64,000 nt of DNA. Origin: Epichloe hybrida. Its lineage: Eukaryota > Ascomycota > Sordariomycetes > Hypocreales > Clavicipitaceae. Every line of letters begins with the position of its first letter. The first letter of the stretch is position 1. The DNA is taken from the NCBI GenBank assembly GCA_019022495.1, contig JAFEKR010000010.1, forward strand, positions 1,178,001 to 1,242,000. Direction: 5' to 3'. Below, in pieces: positions 59,301 through 64,000 of this stretch. Below the pieces are notes generated by a model. The model did not search any database and was not told the origin of the DNA. It saw only the letters and a list, made by a program, of their open reading frames with translations. Both the position numbers and the translations under genes were made by a program.

Positions 59301-59310
59301 AATTAGCCTT

Positions 59311-59485
59311 AGGCACCTGCCTCCTGCCTGAAAACTCGTTGACTCGTAAGTCTATGAAAACTCGCTAGCATAACGGATAATACTAACGTACTCCGTAAAC
59401 GCACGCAATAACATCACATCGTAATGTGGTGACTAGACTTTGTCAACGGCGCAGCATCGAATAGGATGTGATTCAGGCGCATTCT
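59311..59485. mobile_element. Solo left end of the kinase-carrying inverted-repeat element
   Basis: About 170 b aligning with 40449-40620 at roughly 80% identity: CCTTAGGCACC, CTCCTGCCTGAAAACTCG, GTAAACGCACGCAATAACAT, CGGCGCAGCATC and GATGTGATTCAGGCGCATT in the same order. It carries one extra segment of about 20 b. No kinase sequence or right-hand inverted repeat follows: the copy stops just before the CLP1 coding region. It shows that the end sequence is a dispersed repeat. Confidence 0.75.
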
Positions 59486-59547
59486 ATTATCTAGATTTCG
59501 AAAAACAACGCCAGACGCCGAAAACGAACCCCGGGCCTTCTTTATCC

Positions 59548-61218
59548 CTATCCCAAAAGGTTCATGAACGGCTCTGGCCAACTTCCCAACACCAGAGGGC
59601 GATCGCTCAATCGCCCTCCCACAGGAGCCAGTAACTTGATTTTGCGCCTGTCCTCATCGACATCAGAAACGTAGACAAACCCCATCACAGTAGCTGCTCT
59701 GACCACTTCCGGTGCGTCTTTGAGGGAAGCATGCATGACGGCCAAGGTCCAATGCTGCACGAGGGACGATGGCTCGTCGCGAACAAGTTTACCCTGTTCG
59801 TATGCCGAATCTAGAAACAAACCTCTCGTTGTTAGCCACGGGCACTTTCAAAAATCCACTGAACCCCCACTGAGCGTAGAGCACGTCAAGGCTGCCTTAC
59901 AATCAGACGCCTTGTATATGACAAGGGCATCGAAATCGACCTGCTGAATCTGCGGGCTAAGTGTCTTCCGAGCATCTCCAAAGAAGTACTCCTTGATAGC
60001 CTGCTCTCTGGAGCTTTCAAGGAATGCCTCACTTCGCTCAGCGACCCCTTCTGAGCGATCGAGCCCAATAATGTTGATCGGTTCGCCCAGGCTAGTTCGC
60101 TCGCTGGCAAAACGCTTCGACAGCTCGGCGCTCATACTAGTAGAGCCAATGACCACGATGATGTTGACTGTTTTCGCCCCTCCCCGGCACAGGATCAGGG
60201 ACTCTTCTCGCGATTCAAAGCATGTTTTGGCGGGAAAAACATACCAGAAAGCTCATCCACAACATGGGCCAACAAATCCATCCCAATCTCGCTCTTTTCA
60301 TCGATGCCCATTGAGTCTACAATCGCACCGGAGCTTCTGACCCCCTCATCTTGACTAAGCCGGCCGCTCACCGTGCTCGCAATCTTGCTGGTCAACTGCC
60401 TGTAGAACTCGGGATCGTCCTCCGGTGAGTTGTGCCCAAAGTAGTGCACAAGCGGGAGCTTGACGGGCACCGTGCTCGGTCCACTCGTAGGCGTGCTCCC
60501 CCATCCGTCTACGGCCTCTGGGTCCATGACTGTGGCAAAGACACTTGCACTCAACGTGCCCGGCAAGCTCAGCATGCCCTCCTTTGGATCGGCGTTCACG
60601 ACAATGGGCTCGTACCCCTGTCTTGTCGCATAGCTCGTCAGCGTCTTTACCAGCGTGGTCTTCCCCACGACAGCCGGGCCAGTCACCAAGACCCTCGGTC
60701 CTTCGCGCTTCTCCCTCGCAGCAGCGACGCGCATCTCCCCTAGTCGAGCGTGCAGATTGACATATGAAGTCGCGGGGTTCGCCTGGGGAGCAGCATACTC
60801 CGCAATCGTGTCATCGTCCGTTCGTCCCTCAATCTCAAGCTCACAGCCGTGCCATGTGAGGATTTTCGATTTCAACCCCGCAAACGAGTATGCGTTCCGG
60901 AGAGCTAGCTCAATGCCATCCTTTTCTGCGGTTCCGGAAAGTACCTTGAGAATGAGGGTTCTACCGACGGGCACTTGGAAGCGCCATTCCCAGCAAGGTT
61001 TGAGGATGATAGTTCGTGTCGAGGAGGCGACGGTCTGTCATTTTGTCAGGAAACGAGGACGAAAAGTCGGATTATGGAACTTTTTGAAGTTTGGGGCGGG
61101 GAAGTCTGGTTGTTCTCCCGGGGTAGGGACAAGCGATTGAGCTTCAGATGGGACAGATCGATCGGGGGGGGGGGGCCTGTACCTGCGCTGGGATCTGGCC
61201 TAGGCCTGGGATTGACAT
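59548..61218 (-). CDS. CLP1: CLP1, mRNA cleavage and polyadenylation factor subunit
   Basis: Four exons on the minus strand (61218-61183, 61034-60245, 60167-59901, 59810-59548) give 451 residues, the normal CLP1 length. Splicing the 36-b first exon produces MSIPGLGQIPAQ joined to RTIILKPCWEWRFQVP, a recognisable CLP1 N-terminus. Next are the central P-loop GPAVVGKTTLVKTL (about residue 130), DPKEGMLSLPGTLSASVF, PLVHYFGHNSPEDDPEFY, and SSGAIVDSMGI followed by VVIGSTSMSAEL. The C-terminal domain ends FVYVSDVDEDRRKIKLLAPV and WPEPFMNLLG. CLP1 is a nuclear subunit of cleavage factor IA; fungal members bind ATP, and the yeast protein lacks RNA-kinase activity. A mobile-element remnant lies about 60 b beyond its stop codon. 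Confidence 0.97.
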
Positions 61219-61849
61219 ATTTGGACTTTCATGGACGAGACCAGTTGGGGACTCGATCGCGTTGCGAAGACGAGAAAAGAGAAAGGCACGGGATCTTCAA
61301 AGGGCTTGCAAGTTGCAGCTCGTGGTGGAGAGCTTCAATGTGGGGCGGGTCGCTCGCCTGATCCAAAACTGCTTAAACTGCTTGTTTGCATCTTAAGATT
61401 CGAAGGGGAATTCACCGCAAATTTCATAGTATAGTGGAATTGGGGGAATAATGCTTCAAATTGGGACGGTTGAAGCATGTGCCTCATTACGTCTACTGTG
61501 TTTGTCCATGTTTGCTCTTCATCAAAGCTGCCGCCGGATGAACCGGTCACGACAACGCCACCAATTTCCCCCCTTCAATGCTACAGTTCTGAAGTGACCA
61601 AAAGCTGACCAAGAGGCCCGGTCATCTCTAAATGCTAGTCGTGTGTATTTGCACCAAGTGCTGCTCTCCTTGAAAAACGTTCTCTGGGTATCTCGCTATA
61701 TGAAAGTCGGTCATTTTCTCGCATCGTGTTGCTCATAAAACTACAGCAGCTATCCAGCTGTTGTCTCAAAGAAGGCTTTGAATTTTCCCCTATGTGACGA
61801 CGTAACCGAAAATGTTAGGTCATTAAAAAATTTATCAGTTTTTTTCTCA
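61219..61849. promoter_or_regulatory. Intergenic region upstream of CLP1
   Basis: About 630 b between the CLP1 start (minus strand) and the 3' end of the inositol-phosphate-kinase gene (also minus). It must contain the CLP1 promoter and the kinase 3' flank. No recognisable site stands out. Confidence 0.5.
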
Positions 61850-63133
61850 TTATTCATCCGCCATCTGATCAAAGATGTGCTTCAGACTTTTGACTCCAGT
61901 GAGAATATTTTCGTCGGGCCCTTGCCCTGGCGTCCACGAAGCGTGAGCAAAGTCGATAAGCTTCAAGCTATATATCTTGGGCACACTTGCTACAAGCTCG
62001 TCCAAATCACTATCATAAAGCTCTTCATCGTCATCGAGGCCAATGCCACTATCAATGCGCCTCGTAGTTTGCAGGTAGGAAGCTCGCCTCTCCGCTTTTT
62101 CGAAAAAGGCTTCGTTCTCGTCAAAGGCTTTCTGAAGCGCATCGCCGTCGCCTTCGAATACAAACAGAAGGGATGTGGAATACATGCGAGTCTCGTAGTT
62201 GGAAAGAACGTCGTGAACATTTTGAAGGTCTTTGGCGAATGCTGCGCAGACTTTTTCACCCATGTCTTTGGTGATGTTGGCGCCTTTATTGAATATAAAA
62301 CGCTTGAATTCCTCAATGACGTTGTCCTTGTTTACTGACACTCGACCGTACTCCTTATCGTAAATCTTGTAGCCCTCGTCGTCCAACTCGGAGGCGTCTT
62401 CTGACCCGCGATAAACTCGCATGCCGGCGATGCGAAACCCCAAACTGCCGTGTGTCGTCTCTGCGCTGATCCTGGTGAAACGATCTTTCTTTTGTTGTGG
62501 CGCATCGTCTGCCCAGAGGCGCATCCCGAGCTTTACATCGAGGATGTTGGCGCGTTGAAAGCCATGGGTAATATTCTCCAGAACGACGGCCTGGTCCGTT
62601 TTGATCTTCTTGCCCTTGGACGGAACCCACGTTGCTTCATCGGCGGGTGAAGCTTCAGCGAAGGCATTCGCATTTCGTTCCGTGACAGACGCAACAATGT
62701 GCTCCTTGGTTGTCTGTAGTGTGCCGTCTTCCGAAATGACGCCGGCCAGTGCTTCGTCTAGGCCGCCACTCAAAGAGTCTGTCAGGGTCAGAGTACCCAT
62801 GAAGAGAGGTATTATATCGTCCAAATTGTACTTCAGTTTCTTCGAACGCTTCCCATCTACCGGCTGAGAAATAGAATTATAAAAGTCGATCTCAGTTTGT
62901 GTGCAGGGTTTGATGAAAAACTCGCCATCTGCGTCGCACATGGTTCCAGCACTGCGCAATCGCACGCCCGTTAGTAACATAAGACATAAGGTGACAGCAC
63001 AGATGATATGTTGCATGCGCCAGTGGTAGTTCCCGTGGCCCTCTGCAACAGACTGAAGATATACTTACTGTCCGGCGACAGCATAGTTGTAGTCACGAAG
63101 ATCCTCCGGGCGAGGGAGTTCTCTGGTGGTCAT
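61850..63133 (-). CDS. Inositol polyphosphate multikinase family protein (IPMK/Arg82-like)
   Basis: Two exons, 63133-63069 and 62951-61850, with a 117-b intron, give 388 residues. The junction forms YNYAVAGHAGTMCDADGEFF, which fits the start of the IPK fold. The family signature PxxxDxKxG appears as QRANILDVKLGMRLW (about residues 153-167). TTHGSLGFRIAGMRVYR is the substrate-loop block, and LKLIDFAHASWTPG near residue 356 holds the metal-binding Asp. The enzyme phosphorylates inositol phosphates (IP3 to IP4/IP5), feeding pyrophosphate signalling that influences phosphate and arginine responses in fungi. An insertion of about 40 residues before the IDFAHA block (DSGIGLDDDEELYDSDLD) is acidic and probably a loop. 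An IP6-kinase cannot be excluded from sequence alone; IPMK is the better length match. Confidence 0.92.
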
Positions 63134-64000
63134 GGTGTTGAATGGCACAGCCGTCTGCTTCAACCAGCAGGCGACGGCCTTGTCGAATCTCGAAAAATCT
63201 TGAAACGTATGCAAAGAATGTGAAAGTATTGACGCTCAGTCTTTGCTGGATAAAGTCAGAGCAAATTCGTGAAGGTGGTGCAGGACTGATTGGTCGAGAT
63301 CTGGCGCAGTGGCAAAGAAGACTCAAGGGGGGAGAGACCAAAGATCGATGGTGTCGGGCGCAATGGCTCTATTGCGATGGTCTGATGATAAAGGAATGAT
63401 GCATGGACGGCGATAGTGTTGCTGAGTGGATCGGAAGGAACAAGCTGGGTAAGAGCGGTGGAGGACGGGGATTTTAAAGTCTGAATCCGCGACAGGTTGC
63501 TAGTGAGGCAAACTGCGAAGGGAGTCACGACGGAAAAAAAAAACAGCCACAAAGCGTTAGGCTCTGTTCAGGTATTGGCCACTGTCAACGTGGGCGACTG
63601 GGGTAAGAGAGAGGTAACAAAGAGGTACGTAAGGACCGAGTGGTACGGCCGAGAACAAGTGGCAGTCGCGGACAGGAGGCGGAAGGGAGGGCAGATGGAG
63701 ATGTACATGGTTTTGTGATGGTGCTCATTGGCCTTCATGATGGGTTGTGGCGGTACGGAGCACATCCTGAACAAGGCATCAGACTGAAGTTAAGGATTGA
63801 GGGACACGGCCAACGTCACCGGCCCACCGTCCTGCACTGCCTTGGTCGTCACCAATCAAGTGGGTGGTGGGTCGTCGTTGTTTGCTTGTTGTGAACAACC
63901 AGACCATCCAATTGCCACACTCTCTTGTAAAGCGTGGAATACCCCGTAAGTAAGTTAGTAACACATAGAATGTTTCTACAAATCGCCTACAAAATCGACC
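63134..64000. promoter_or_regulatory. Promoter of the inositol-phosphate-kinase gene and right edge
   Basis: Upstream flank of the kinase gene, with no recognised gene to the window edge. An A11-type run lies near 63533-63543. Open frames here overlap on both strands and look spurious. Confidence 0.5.

Noticed and set aside
1..64000. tRNA, rRNA or CRISPR features
   Set aside because: No cloverleaf with a GGTTCGAATCC-type B box, no rRNA segment and no regularly spaced repeats with unique spacers were seen; CRISPR is not expected in a fungal nuclear genome.

Overview
This window looks like a nuclear chromosome segment from a filamentous ascomycete, most likely a Sordariomycete and plausibly Hypocreales. 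Genes are broken by short introns (about 47-120 b) with GTAAGT-like donors, CTAAC/CTGAC-like branch sites and YAG acceptors. Gene-free stretches of 1-4 kb separate them, and several repeat relics carry C-to-T type damage typical of RIP. The order is an inference from gene content, not from any database search.

Layout. (1) 1.2-4.5 kb, minus: an NRPS-like adenylation enzyme fused to a membrane ferric-reductase-like module, with one frame lesion. (2) 7.48-7.89 kb: a short inverted-repeat transposon (MITE-like), just upstream of a six-exon enoyl-CoA hydratase gene (8.1-9.5 kb). (3) 9.5-14.7 kb: gene-poor, AT-rich in part, holding a RIP-damaged relic of an Argonaute N-terminal domain at about 13.1-13.5 kb. 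(4) 14.7-27.8 kb: a core-gene block with a DUF300/OST-alpha-like seven-helix membrane protein, THO2 (THO/TREX mRNA export) and MET2 (homoserine O-acetyltransferase). (5) 32.1-34.5 kb: a phosphate:H+ symporter of the PHO84 type. (6) 35.8-42 kb: an accessory region with a serine-rich orphan, an APH-fold phosphotransferase with a TA-repeat frameshift, nested inverted and direct repeats, and a 1.15-kb terminal-inverted-repeat element carrying a protein-kinase-like pseudogene. (7) 42.2-45.4 kb: an ENA-type P-type cation ATPase, complete except for an in-frame TAG in the first membrane helix. (8) 48.4 kb: a 25-residue metallothionein gene in three tiny exons. (9) 49.9-58.9 kb: a divergent pair, a PD-(D/E)XK-nuclease-like uncharacterised protein and a 2,283-residue NFX1/ZNFX1-type helicase fused to three CbbX-type AAA+ domains. 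(10) 59.2-63.1 kb: a 9-bp minisatellite, a second end of the kinase-carrying element, CLP1 (mRNA 3'-end processing) and an inositol polyphosphate multikinase-family gene.

How the genes relate. THO2, CLP1 and the helicase all belong to RNA metabolism. The helicase-AAA+ protein next to a nuclease-like partner, in a genome that also keeps a RIP-scarred Argonaute fragment, is the most interesting functional grouping: it suggests RNA surveillance or genome defence, though this is inference. MET2, the phosphate symporter, the ENA ATPase, the metallothionein and the inositol-phosphate kinase are nutrient, ion or metal homeostasis genes with no obvious shared operon-like logic.

A recurring oddity is single-step lesions in accessory genes: NRPS-like -1, APH +2, kinase -1, helicase +1, ENA nonsense. 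The core genes, including the 7.3-kb THO2 coding sequence, read cleanly. These lesions may be real decay or homopolymer errors in the assembly; raw reads would separate the two.
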